From NCBI GenBank assembly GCA_024653215.1, contig JANLFU010000002.1, positions 266,447-330,446 on the forward strand: a stretch of DNA of 64,000 nucleotides. Reading direction: 5' to 3'. Of the stretch, positions 37,828-46,960 are shown piece by piece (position 1 is the stretch's first letter; every line of letters begins with the position of its first letter). The DNA is from Candidatus Saccharicenans sp. Its GTDB lineage: Bacteria > Acidobacteriota > Aminicenantia > Aminicenantales > Saccharicenantaceae. Made by a program: the position numbers and the translations under genes. Below the pieces are notes generated by a model that was not told the origin of the DNA, did no database searches, and worked only from the letters and a program-made list of their open reading frames with translations.

Positions 37828-39312
37828 ATGAACGCAGCAACCAGGATCAGAGTGGTTTTTCTGACGCCCGAGATGGCCCCGCTGGCCAAGACCGGAGGTC
37901 TGGCCGACGTCACCGGAGCCCTGCCCCGGTACCTGGCCCGCAATCCCCGGCTTGAAGTGATGGTTATAATGCCGCTTCACCGCGAGGTGAGGAAGAAGAA
38001 TCTTCCCCTGAAGACGGTGTTCGAGCGAATTATGATAGATTGGCCCGGTTCGGAAAAGTTTTTCTCGGTCCAGGAATTTCAGTCTGAAGGTTTCAGGGTT
38101 TACCTCATAGATAATCCGCGACTATTTGACCGGGATTATCTTTACAGCACGCCTGAAGGCGATTATCCGGATAACGGCGAGCGCTTTGCCTTCTTTTCCC
38201 TGGCCGCCCTGGAAACGCTCCGGGCTCTGTCCTGGAAGCCGGACATCATCCACGCTCACGACTGGCAATCGTCCCTGGCCTTCGCCTATCTCCGTCACCG
38301 CCCGACGGCTGACGGCTTTTTTGCCGAGACCAGGTTGCTTTGTACCATTCACAACCTGGCCTACCAGGGCCTGTTTCCGCCTGACCTGCTCGGCCGGGTT
38401 GGTCTCCCGGGACATCTTTTCAACCCGGAAGACCTGGAATTTTACGGAAAGGTTAATTTTCTCAAGGCTGGCCTTCTATACTCAGATGCCATCAGCACGG
38501 TCAGTCCCACCTACAGCCGGGAAATTCAAACCCCGGAGTTTGGTTGCGGTCTGGAGGGTGTTCTGCGCAAGCGGTCGGACCGTCTTTTCGGCATTCTGAA
38601 CGGCATAGATTATCTGGAATGGAACCCCGAAACCGACCCGGCCCTTCCCGCCCACTATTCCAGGGGCAACCTGGCCGGAAAGTCGGTCTGCCGGCTGGAA
38701 CTTCTCCGTTACTTTAACTTTCCACTGGACTCCGCCCGGCCGGTGGTGGGCATGGTTTCCAGGCTGGCCGGCCAGAAGGGCTTTGACCTGCTGGCCAGGA
38801 GCCTGGACGAACTTCTTAAAAAAGAACTTTATTTGGTCATCCTGGGCACAGGGGAAATCGAGATCCAGAACCTGCTCGTAGAAGCCCAGAAGAAATATCC
38901 CGGCCGGCTTGGTCTCAAGATTGCCTTTGACGACCGACTGGCCCGTCTGATTTACGCCGGCAGCGATTTCTTTCTGATTCCCTCCCGCTACGAGCCCTGC
39001 GGCCTGACCCAGATGTACAGCCTCCGCTACGGAACGGTTCCGATTGTCAGGAGCACCGGGGGTCTCAAAGATACGGTGTCTGAATTCAACCCGGCCACCC
39101 TCCAGGGCAACGGCTTTCTGTTTGAGGAATATCAGACCGCTCCCCTGGTTGAGGCTGTTTCCAGGGCCCTGACTTTTTACAGGAAGGAACCTTTCTGGTC
39201 ACGGCTGGTGCAAAACGGCCTGGACAGCGACTTTTCCTGGGAAAAATCGGCCGAAGATTATTTCAATCTGTACCGCCAGCTGCTCAGCTGGCCGGCGGCT
39301 CGTTTTTCCTGA
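37828..39312 (+). CDS. glgA: Glycogen/starch synthase (GT5)
   Basis: 494 aa; FLTPEMAPLAKTGGLADVTGALPRYL (KTGGL), HAHDWQSSLAFAYL, PSRYEPCGLTQMYSLRYGTVPIVRSTGGLKDTV. Confidence 0.95.
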   Translation: MNAATRIRVVFLTPEMAPLAKTGGLADVTGALPRYLARNPRLEVMVIMPLHREVRKKNLPLKTVFERIMIDWPGSEKFFSVQEFQSEGFRVYLIDNPRLFDRDYLYSTPEGDYPDNGERFAFFSLAALETLRALSWKPDIIHAHDWQSSLAFAYLRHRPTADGFFAETRLLCTIHNLAYQGLFPPDLLGRVGLPGHLFNPEDLEFYGKVNFLKAGLLYSDAISTVSPTYSREIQTPEFGCGLEGVLRKRSDRLFGILNGIDYLEWNPETDPALPAHYSRGNLAGKSVCRLELLRYFNFPLDSARPVVGMVSRLAGQKGFDLLARSLDELLKKELYLVILGTGEIEIQNLLVEAQKKYPGRLGLKIAFDDRLARLIYAGSDFFLIPSRYEPCGLTQMYSLRYGTVPIVRSTGGLKDTVSEFNPATLQGNGFLFEEYQTAPLVEAVSRALTFYRKEPFWSRLVQNGLDSDFSWEKSAEDYFNLYRQLLSWPAARFS

Positions 39313-40333
39313 GGTATTCGGCGGCCACCTCCGGCGGCACCGGGTTAATGTAGAAACCGGTGCCCAGCTCAAAACCGGCCACCTTGGTCAGTATGGGCAT
39401 CACCTCGATATGCCAGTGGTAATAAGAATCTATGCCCGGCCAGGCCTTTTCAGAGACCTGGGGATTGGGAGCATGGTGGAAGACCAGGTTGTAGGCCGGG
39501 TCGGACAGCTGGAGTCGCAGCCGGCCCAGGGCCTGTTTCAGGGCCTCGGCCAGAAAGTCCGTTTCCTCGTCGGTTATGGCCCGGAAGAAAGCCGAATGTC
39601 TCAGCGGGAAAATGGCCATTTCAAACGGAAAGCGGGAGGCATAGGGGGCCAGGACCGCGAATTTTTCGTTCCGGTAAACCAGCCGCTCGCCGGCCGACTG
39701 CTCTTCTCTCAGCATCCGGCAGAAGACGCACTCCCGGAACTGGTTGCGGTAAAGCCGTTCCGCCCCGTAGATTTCTTCCTTGATTCTCTTGGGAACTATG
39801 GGAGTGGCAATCAGCTGGGAGTGAGGATGGGCCAGTGAAGCCCCGGCTTCTTTTCCTTTATTTTTGAAAATCTGGACATACTGGTGATGATAGACTTCTT
39901 CTATGTTAATGGTTCGTTCCCTGAAGACCTGGATGATCCGGGCCAGGTGGTCGGGCGGCAGGTCGGATAGTTCCTGGTTATGGTCAGGGGTTTCAATTAT
40001 GACCTCGTGGACTCCAACTCCTTCCATCCACTGGTATGACCCCCTGGTCTTCTTGGGTGGAGGGGAACCGGGCTGCAGGGCCGGGAACTTGTTGGGGACC
40101 ACCCTTATTGTCCAGCCAGGCCGGTCGGGCTCGGAATGGTCTTGGCGGATGGCATAGACTTCGGGTGGAGTCTTGGATTCGTTGCCCGGGCAGAATGGAC
40201 AGAAGGCCAGGCTCTCTTTTTTCGGCTCCGAACTTTCAGCCGGGCGAAAATCATCCGGCCTCTTGCTCCTTTCGGTCGATATGATTACCCAGCGACCGGT
40301 TAATATGTCTTTTCTAAGTTCAGGCATGGTCAT
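39284..40333 (-). CDS. galT: Galactose-1-phosphate uridylyltransferase family protein
   Basis: 349 aa; RKDILTGRWVIISTERSKRPDDF, CPFCPGNE, ASLAHPHSQLIA, LVFHHAPN, YHWHIEVMP. Confidence 0.9.
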   Translation of the reverse strand: MTMPELRKDILTGRWVIISTERSKRPDDFRPAESSEPKKESLAFCPFCPGNESKTPPEVYAIRQDHSEPDRPGWTIRVVPNKFPALQPGSPPPKKTRGSYQWMEGVGVHEVIIETPDHNQELSDLPPDHLARIIQVFRERTINIEEVYHHQYVQIFKNKGKEAGASLAHPHSQLIATPIVPKRIKEEIYGAERLYRNQFRECVFCRMLREEQSAGERLVYRNEKFAVLAPYASRFPFEMAIFPLRHSAFFRAITDEETDFLAEALKQALGRLRLQLSDPAYNLVFHHAPNPQVSEKAWPGIDSYYHWHIEVMPILTKVAGFELGTGFYINPVPPEVAAEYLRKNEPPAS

Positions 40334-40360
40334 TCACCCTTTCTATCACAGCTGACTGGA

Positions 40361-40714
40361 CTAATCGGCCAGGAGCTCCCTGATTTTCGTCTTCAGCTCG
40401 TCCAGGGACGAGGATTTGATGAGGTAGGCATCGGCAGCCCAGGTCATGAAGTCGCCCTTGTAGCTCTGGTAGGCGGTGTTGATGATGATGGGGATGTCCT
40501 TCCTCATGCCCATGATGCTGGAGATGAGCTCGATGCCGTCCTTGCCGGGCATCCTGATGTCGGTGATGATCAGGTCGAAGCCGCCGGACCTGACCAGCTC
40601 CAGGGCTGATTCGGCGTCGGCAGCCAGCACCACCTCGTAACCCTCCCGGCTGAGCTCTTCCTGGTAAAGCAGGCTCAAACTCTTGTCGTCTTCGACCAGC
40701 AGTATTTTTTTCAT
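40361..40714 (-). CDS. Single-domain response regulator (receiver only)
   Basis: MKKILLVEDDKSLSLLYQEELSREGYEV...LIITDIRMPGKDGIEL; ends after the receiver. The 40361..40939 ORF start is too early; CAT at 40712-40714 overlaps the kinase stop. Confidence 0.9.
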   Translation of the reverse strand: MKKILLVEDDKSLSLLYQEELSREGYEVVLAADAESALELVRSGGFDLIITDIRMPGKDGIELISSIMGMRKDIPIIINTAYQSYKGDFMTWAADAYLIKSSSLDELKTKIRELLAD

Positions 40715-42057
40715 GTTGACCCCCTTTCTCTGGCCAGAAAATAAAGCCTGAACATGGTGCCCCTGCCCGGCTTGCTCCGGACCTCGATCTTGCCGCCGCA
40801 GGATTCCATCACCCGCCTGACAAAAAGCAGTCCCAGCCCCAGGCCGCTTTCCTTGGTCGAAAAGAAGGGGCTGAACATCTTTTCCTGGCTTTTCTCGTCG
40901 AGTCCCGGTCCGGAGTCCTTGACGGTGATGGTCACCCACTTCTTGTTCCTCTGGCAGGCCCGGAGGTAAACCCGGCCCCCGGGCGGGGTGACGTCCAGGG
41001 CATTATCCAGCAGGTTGACCAGGGCTTCTTCAAAGTACACCGGGTCGCACAGTATCAGGGAATTATTTTCGGGCAGGCTGATGGTAATCGTCTTGCCGGT
41101 AGCCTTGGCTTTGATGTCCGGCCTTTCCCTGATTCCCAGCAGAATGGGACGGTAGTCTATCGGCACCAGTTCTTTGATTTTTATCCGGAGAAAATGGCTC
41201 ATCCGGAAGATGATTTCTTCCAGGTGCTTGATTTCTTCCTGGATGATTTGCAGGTTTCTCTGGCACTTTTCCTGGTTGCAGGGCTGGTTGACCAGCTGCC
41301 GGGTAAAGCCGCCGATGGCCACGATCGGGTTTCGGAGCTGGTGGGAGATGAAGGCGGCCATTTCTCCCAGGGCGGCCAGTTTTTCCATTTCCAGGACTTT
41401 CTTGTAAAGCCTGGTGGTATGAATGTAATTCCCGGCCAGCAGGCCGCACAGGCTGGCCAGCTCTATGTCCCGGGCGGTGATGGGAGCATGGGTGATGGCG
41501 TTGTCCACCACGATTTCACCCATGATTTCATTGCGGGCCACCAGGGGCAGACACAGAAACTCTTCTACCTGGACAAAATTCAGGAAGCGGCGGTCGACCC
41601 TGGGCTCGGTGCTGGCCCCGGTCACCAGAACTATCTCCTTATCCCTGGCCGCGGCCGCCGGATACTTCAGGTCTTCATCCTCCAGGTTGTATTCCAGGGC
41701 CTTGAGCTTGGGCTGCAGGTCGGGCAGGAGACGGCTGACCAGCTCCCGGTTGTGTTCCACAATTTCGGCGTAACCCAGTCCGGGGGAGCTGAGCATGGTC
41801 CAGATGGCCTCGGCCTCTTCCGGCGACCTCGGTCCCAGCCACAGGGTGGCCTTGAGCTTATCACCCTCGGTCAGGAAGAGGGTGGCCCGGTTGAAGCCGA
41901 TGCCGGCCCCGGAAGTCAGGGCGGTTAAAATGACCAGCAGGTTATCTTCCAGGGAGAAGGGCTGGAAGAAGCTCTGGGCGATGATCGATAGCAGCACCAG
42001 CTCCTTGGGTATTTCGGGGTTGAAGTTGGCCGGCTGCATCCGGTAGGAGGTGATCAT
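40711..42057 (-). CDS. Soluble sensor histidine kinase with GAF domain
   Basis: 448 aa; GAF-like N-terminal region; H-box MAAFISHQLRNPIVAIGG, N-box VNLLDNALDVTPPGG, DSGPGLDEKSQEKMFSPFFSTKESGLGLGL; no TM segments. Confidence 0.9.
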   Translation of the reverse strand: MITSYRMQPANFNPEIPKELVLLSIIAQSFFQPFSLEDNLLVILTALTSGAGIGFNRATLFLTEGDKLKATLWLGPRSPEEAEAIWTMLSSPGLGYAEIVEHNRELVSRLLPDLQPKLKALEYNLEDEDLKYPAAAARDKEIVLVTGASTEPRVDRRFLNFVQVEEFLCLPLVARNEIMGEIVVDNAITHAPITARDIELASLCGLLAGNYIHTTRLYKKVLEMEKLAALGEMAAFISHQLRNPIVAIGGFTRQLVNQPCNQEKCQRNLQIIQEEIKHLEEIIFRMSHFLRIKIKELVPIDYRPILLGIRERPDIKAKATGKTITISLPENNSLILCDPVYFEEALVNLLDNALDVTPPGGRVYLRACQRNKKWVTITVKDSGPGLDEKSQEKMFSPFFSTKESGLGLGLLFVRRVMESCGGKIEVRSKPGRGTMFRLYFLARERGST

Positions 42058-43238
42058 TCCAGCCTCCAGCCCTTGGGCACCGTCCTGATGCCACCCGCGC
42101 TGATCTTAAAATAATCGTCGTCCCTGGTGTCTTCATAGCCAATTGAAAATTTTTCCGGGACGATCACGTTCTTATCTATTATAGCCCTTTTTATCCGGGC
42201 TCCCCTTTTGATAATTGTGCCTTCAAAAACTATGGACTCTTCCACCACCGCTCCCGGCTCGACGGTAACCCCGTAAGACAGGATGGAGTTCTGAACCTGA
42301 CCTCCGTTTATCAGGCAGCCATCTCCAATGATGGAGTTCTTGATGGTGCCGCCGGAAATGTAAGAAGACGGGTACTGGGGCTTGTAGGTCCTGATGGGCC
42401 AGCCGGGGTCGTTGAGCTGAAAGGGCGTCCTGTCCGACAGGAAGTCCATGTTGGCCTGCCAGTAGGCATCGATGGTTCCGATATCCTGCCAGTAATCTTC
42501 GTAAATGTAGGCGTAGACCCGGCTTTCTTTTATCATCGCCGGCAGAACATCCTTGCCGAAGTCATGGCTGGATTTGGGATTGCGGGCATCCTTGATCAGG
42601 GCCTTGACCAGGACCGGGGTGGAGAACATGTAAACCCCCATGGAAATCAGGGCCTGTTCCGGCGACCAGGGCAGCGGAAATGGCTTCTTGGGCTTTTCGG
42701 CGAAATTGATTATCCGGTGGTCCTGGTCGATGCCGAGCACCCCGAACCGGCTGGCCTCGGCCACCGGCCAGGTATGGGTCATGACCACGGCTTCGGCTTT
42801 TTTGTCCAGGAAAAATTTTAGCACTTTCCGGTAGTCGGCCCGGTAGACGTGGTCGCCGGACAGCACCAGGATTATGTCCGGGTTTTCCTGCTGGATGGTG
42901 TAGATGTTCTGGAAAACGGCATCGGCCGTTCCTTCATACCAGTGCTCGCTGACCCGGCCCTGGGCCGGGAGGGAGATGATGTATTCGTTGCTTTCCGGAT
43001 GGAAAATGCTCCAGCCCTGAAGGATATGTCTTTCCAGGGAAAGCGACTTGTACTGGGTCAGCAGGGCGATCCTCCGGAAGCCAGAATTCAGGGAGTTGGA
43101 CAGGCTGAAGTCGATTATCCTGTAACTTCCGGCGAAGGGTACCGAGGGCTTGGCCCGGTCCCTGGTCAGGGGGTAGAGCCTCTCCCCTTTTCCACCGCAC
43201 AGTATCATAACCAGGACTTTTTTATAGAATGTTTCCAT
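42054..43238 (-). CDS. glgC: Glucose-1-phosphate adenylyltransferase
   Basis: 394 aa; ILCGGKGERLYPLTRDRAKPSVPFAGSYRIIDFSLSNSLNSG, DVLPAMIKESRVYAYIYEDYWQDIGTIDAYWQANMDFL. Confidence 0.95.
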   Translation of the reverse strand: METFYKKVLVMILCGGKGERLYPLTRDRAKPSVPFAGSYRIIDFSLSNSLNSGFRRIALLTQYKSLSLERHILQGWSIFHPESNEYIISLPAQGRVSEHWYEGTADAVFQNIYTIQQENPDIILVLSGDHVYRADYRKVLKFFLDKKAEAVVMTHTWPVAEASRFGVLGIDQDHRIINFAEKPKKPFPLPWSPEQALISMGVYMFSTPVLVKALIKDARNPKSSHDFGKDVLPAMIKESRVYAYIYEDYWQDIGTIDAYWQANMDFLSDRTPFQLNDPGWPIRTYKPQYPSSYISGGTIKNSIIGDGCLINGGQVQNSILSYGVTVEPGAVVEESIVFEGTIIKRGARIKRAIIDKNVIVPEKFSIGYEDTRDDDYFKISAGGIRTVPKGWRLE

Positions 43239-44907
43239 CTGGCAGTATGATCTCCTTAAAAATTGAATCTTCCTCTTCTATTTTTTCAAGGAAATAGCTT
43301 TCTTCGGGGCTTAGCTCTCCATTTCTTTCCAGCAGCCGGACAATCGTTTTGGCTCTTTCAAAATGCAGGCTGGCCCGGGCCTCGGCATAGTCCCGGGCGG
43401 TCAGGGTGGAAATCAGGAAGGGCCAGTCGGAGCTTTCCAGCAGGAACTTTTCCTGGCAGAGCAGCTTGAGGAGCCGGGGGTTGAGCCGGCCGAGTTGCCC
43501 GGGATCCCTGAGCCAGCTAAGGCATCTATTTTCGAGCTCGTAGATCCTGGACCAGATCCAGGAAGTGTCTTCGTTGAGCCAGATCCAGTGGTAACCGCCC
43601 TCTCCCCACGAGCCTTCGGGCAGGGAAACGATCAGGCTGGCCGGGACCTCTTCCAGTGAGCTGGATACGGTGGCCGGCCTGACTGCCGACTCCGGCTCAT
43701 GGAGCTTTTTGACCACCCGGTAGAACCATTCCGGTCCCTCGAACCACCAGTGGCCGAGAAGTTCGGTATCATAAAGCGAGGGAATCACCCCGGTCTGGTG
43801 ATTTTTCAGGGTTTCATTCAGCAACCAGACAAAGTGTCCGGCATGGGCCTCGGTTCTTTCCATGGCCAGGTTGTAATCATAGGGCAGCTTATCGGCCAGG
43901 TCGGAATCGGGAGCGGTTATTCTCCAGTAACGCAGGCCTCCAGGAAAATGCTTCTTGTGGAATTCAAGGTAATGGCCATCTCCGGGATAACCCTGGAAGC
44001 GGCTCCAGACCTGCTTGCCCGAGACTTCGTCCCGGGCCAGGAAACTGACATGAGACGGGTGGGCCAGGTAAGGCTGGTAGGGGTCCTGGGGCCTGACCGG
44101 TGTGGCCTTGAATTTTTCCCGGTACCTTTCCCAGAGATGCCTGAGGGCCGGAAACTTTTCCAGGTAGACCCCCCGGGCCTCGCCGCCCTTGAGCAGGTGG
44201 GCATCAACGAAAAAGTAGCTAAGGCCCTGCTCTCCCATGATTTCATCCACACCCCTGCGGGGATAAGGCTCCGAATTACCCAGGGGAGGCTTCCAGGAAT
44301 ACCCGGGGCGGTAGGCACACTCCGGCAGCCAGAAACCGCTCGGCTGTCGGCCGAAATATCTCTTATAGACGAATTTCCCCTGCTGCACCTGGTGGGCCAC
44401 GCTTTCATCACGCGATAGAAGGGCCAGGTAGCCATGAGTGGCGGCCGAGGTAATTATCTCCACCTGGCCGCTCTCCTGGAAACGGGAAAAGGCCGAGACC
44501 AGGTCGGAGCCAAACTCGTCGACGAACAGGCGGAAAGTCTTTTCGTACCACTTGCGCCAGAACAGGGCCAGAGGCAGGAGTTCCTTCTGGCCTGACCGCT
44601 GGAAGTAGAGATAATCGTTGACGGCCGCTTCCAGCTTCATCGTCAGGTAATCGATGAATCCCCGGACAAACTTCTGGCTCTTGAGTTGCTCAACCAGGAC
44701 CGGGGTAAAGCTGATGGTCAGGCCGGACTTGAGGCCCTCCTTCTCCAGCCGGTTCAGGACATCGAGAATGGGCAGGTAGGTTTCGGCGGCTGCCTCAAAA
44801 AGCCAGTCGGTCCCGTGGGGCCAGGTGCCGTGGTTGAGGACGTATGGAATATGGCTGTGCAGAACCAGGCAGAAAAATTTCTTCCCCGTTTCAATCCGGT
44901 CTTTCAT
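43222..44907 (-). CDS. GH57 1,4-alpha-glucan branching-enzyme-like protein (DUF1957)
   Basis: 561 aa; LVLHSHIPYVLNHGTWPHGTDWLFEAAAETYLPIL, GFWLPECAYRPGY, LYDTELLGHWWFEGPEWF. Confidence 0.9.
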   Translation of the reverse strand: MKDRIETGKKFFCLVLHSHIPYVLNHGTWPHGTDWLFEAAAETYLPILDVLNRLEKEGLKSGLTISFTPVLVEQLKSQKFVRGFIDYLTMKLEAAVNDYLYFQRSGQKELLPLALFWRKWYEKTFRLFVDEFGSDLVSAFSRFQESGQVEIITSAATHGYLALLSRDESVAHQVQQGKFVYKRYFGRQPSGFWLPECAYRPGYSWKPPLGNSEPYPRRGVDEIMGEQGLSYFFVDAHLLKGGEARGVYLEKFPALRHLWERYREKFKATPVRPQDPYQPYLAHPSHVSFLARDEVSGKQVWSRFQGYPGDGHYLEFHKKHFPGGLRYWRITAPDSDLADKLPYDYNLAMERTEAHAGHFVWLLNETLKNHQTGVIPSLYDTELLGHWWFEGPEWFYRVVKKLHEPESAVRPATVSSSLEEVPASLIVSLPEGSWGEGGYHWIWLNEDTSWIWSRIYELENRCLSWLRDPGQLGRLNPRLLKLLCQEKFLLESSDWPFLISTLTARDYAEARASLHFERAKTIVRLLERNGELSPEESYFLEKIEEEDSIFKEIILPDGNIL

Positions 44908-44995
44908 TTAAATTCCCTTCTCCAGCTCGCAGGTTCGGCTAAATTATACCATATAAATCTTTTGAGAAAAGATTCTGACCCCAGGCGGCAGGTCA

Positions 44996-46960
44996 TTATC
45001 TTCCGTGCTTTAAGACAAGAAAGAGCAGCTTTTTCTCCCGGGACGTCAGCTTCAACCGCCAGACCGGATGGCAACTTAAGCCCTGGGTAATTATTTCATA
45101 GTCTTTTTCCGATTGAGAAACTGTCTTGATCGGAAAGACCCAGATCTCCTGGGCCTCGGGAGCTTCGAGAACGAGTTCTCCTTCACGGAATTCCACCCGG
45201 TTGGTCCCGGCCCGAAATTCATTTTCAAAAAAGGCCAGGTTCCACTCCGAGGTCAGGGTCAGCTCCACCTCCTGCGGGGACAGGTTTTCGATTTCATAGA
45301 CAAACAGCAGGGCCCTGAGTCCCGGCCTGACCCGTTTGCACAACCTGAGCGGAATGGAGCCCGGGGCCAGTTTCACCTCTGCCTGCCTTTCCAGGACCAG
45401 GGTGTCATCTTCCAGGCTGGCCCTAAAAGGTTTTTCGATAAATTCACCCGGTTCCCTGAAGTAGGTCTCTTCGTACTCTTCATAACTTATCCCAGGATGG
45501 AGTATCCTTTCCAAAAAGGACAGCCGCCGGTAGTTATCGAATTTCAGCCACTTCTGGGCTTCGGGGGGCAGGGCCCGGCTGAGTTCGTGGATGGACTTGC
45601 CCTCCTGGTTTTCTCCATGAACAGTAGAGTGAAGATGGTAAAACTCCTGGCGCCTGGTCAGGACATCGGTCAAATTTAAGACCTGGTAGCGGTCGTCAAT
45701 CTCGGCAATGCCGCCTCCGTCATCGGGTTCTAGCCACAGGAAAAAGTAAGGCGACTTCAACAGGTATTCATCGTGGCCATCCAGGTCAAAATCAAGCCTT
45801 TCCCAGCCACTGAGGAAGGGGACCTTAAGCTCGGCCGAAATAAGCTTTTCATACACGGCCCTTCTCAGGTGGGGCAGATAGAGCCCGCCGAAAACCCCGT
45901 GCCAGTAGGCATCGTTGCACTGGGCCTGGTAAAGCTCTCTCCTGGCCTCCTGATCATCGCACTGGCTGACCTCGGCCGAAACCTGAAGCTGGCGGCAGCG
46001 CAGGTGGTGGCTTTCTGGATATTTCAGGGAAAAATCACGGTACAGCCCACCCCGCAGGAAACGGCGGGCGGCTGGCGGCAGGCTGTTCTTGAGCTGGATG
46101 AATTCCCGCTGGTCTTCAGGATTAAGTACCCATTCCATCATCTCTTCGTAGGAGGCCGGGGGCAGGTAGGCCCGGCCCAGTGGAGCCCTGTGCCGGAGAT
46201 ACTGGCCAAAGGTCATCATTTCCACCGGGTTGTTTTCCAGGAATTCCAGGAACTTAACCAGCCAGCCGTCTTCATAGACCCATTTGTCGGTTCCGGGCCA
46301 CAGCCCGAATTTTTCGCCGTCATCCCCGATGATGGCCGTGTCATTACCTTCATTCAATATTTTTTCAAAATAGGACTTGAGCTCGTCAAGCGACCTGAAA
46401 GGAATGTAATAACGAAGAGTCTTGTCTATCGGGAAAATGTTGAAGGCCAGTCCCTCGTCTTCGGTAATGTAATAACCATGGATGTTCTTGAGTCCGGCAT
46501 AGCGGAAATGTTCTTCATCGAGCAACGTGTAACGAAAACCGGCCCGGTGGAGCAGGCTGGCCAGGTGCGGTTCCCAGACCCTTTCGGTCAGCCACAGCCC
46601 CTCCGGCCTGACTCCAAAGGTCTCCTGCAGAAATTCGGACATAAGGGCCAGCTGGGCCAGCCGGTCTCGCTCCGGTATCTGGGTCAAAACCGGTTCATAA
46701 TAGCCGCCTCCCAGCAGCTCCAGCTGGCCTGAGTTCACCATGTTCCTGATGAGTTCCAGGCAGTCTTTTCTTTCCTTTAAAATGTAGTCCCAGAGAAAGC
46801 CTGAGAAATGAAGGGCGAACCGGAAGCGGGGAAAGCGGCTGACTGTTTCCAAAAAGGGGTAATAGGCCCGGTCAAAGGCCCGTCGGAAAACATCCGGAAA
46901 ATTACCCAGTGGTTGATGGTTGTGAACGGCAAAAAGAAAAATCAGTTTTTCCATGCTCAT
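44996..46960 (-). CDS. GH57 alpha-amylase/4-alpha-glucanotransferase-like protein (DUF1925/1926)
   Basis: 654 aa; FLFAVHNHQPLGNFPDVFRRAFDRAYYPFLE, GLWLTERVWEPHL, IGDDGEKFGLWPGT; long beta-rich C-terminus. Confidence 0.9.
   Translation of the reverse strand: MSMEKLIFLFAVHNHQPLGNFPDVFRRAFDRAYYPFLETVSRFPRFRFALHFSGFLWDYILKERKDCLELIRNMVNSGQLELLGGGYYEPVLTQIPERDRLAQLALMSEFLQETFGVRPEGLWLTERVWEPHLASLLHRAGFRYTLLDEEHFRYAGLKNIHGYYITEDEGLAFNIFPIDKTLRYYIPFRSLDELKSYFEKILNEGNDTAIIGDDGEKFGLWPGTDKWVYEDGWLVKFLEFLENNPVEMMTFGQYLRHRAPLGRAYLPPASYEEMMEWVLNPEDQREFIQLKNSLPPAARRFLRGGLYRDFSLKYPESHHLRCRQLQVSAEVSQCDDQEARRELYQAQCNDAYWHGVFGGLYLPHLRRAVYEKLISAELKVPFLSGWERLDFDLDGHDEYLLKSPYFFLWLEPDDGGGIAEIDDRYQVLNLTDVLTRRQEFYHLHSTVHGENQEGKSIHELSRALPPEAQKWLKFDNYRRLSFLERILHPGISYEEYEETYFREPGEFIEKPFRASLEDDTLVLERQAEVKLAPGSIPLRLCKRVRPGLRALLFVYEIENLSPQEVELTLTSEWNLAFFENEFRAGTNRVEFREGELVLEAPEAQEIWVFPIKTVSQSEKDYEIITQGLSCHPVWRLKLTSREKKLLFLVLKHGR

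Noticed and set aside
45773-46732. 319-aa plus ORF opposite GH57, and similar long shadows (58862..60088, 19698..21041, 4446..5375, 36925..37980)
   Set aside because: All lie opposite well-supported genes and show no recognisable domain.
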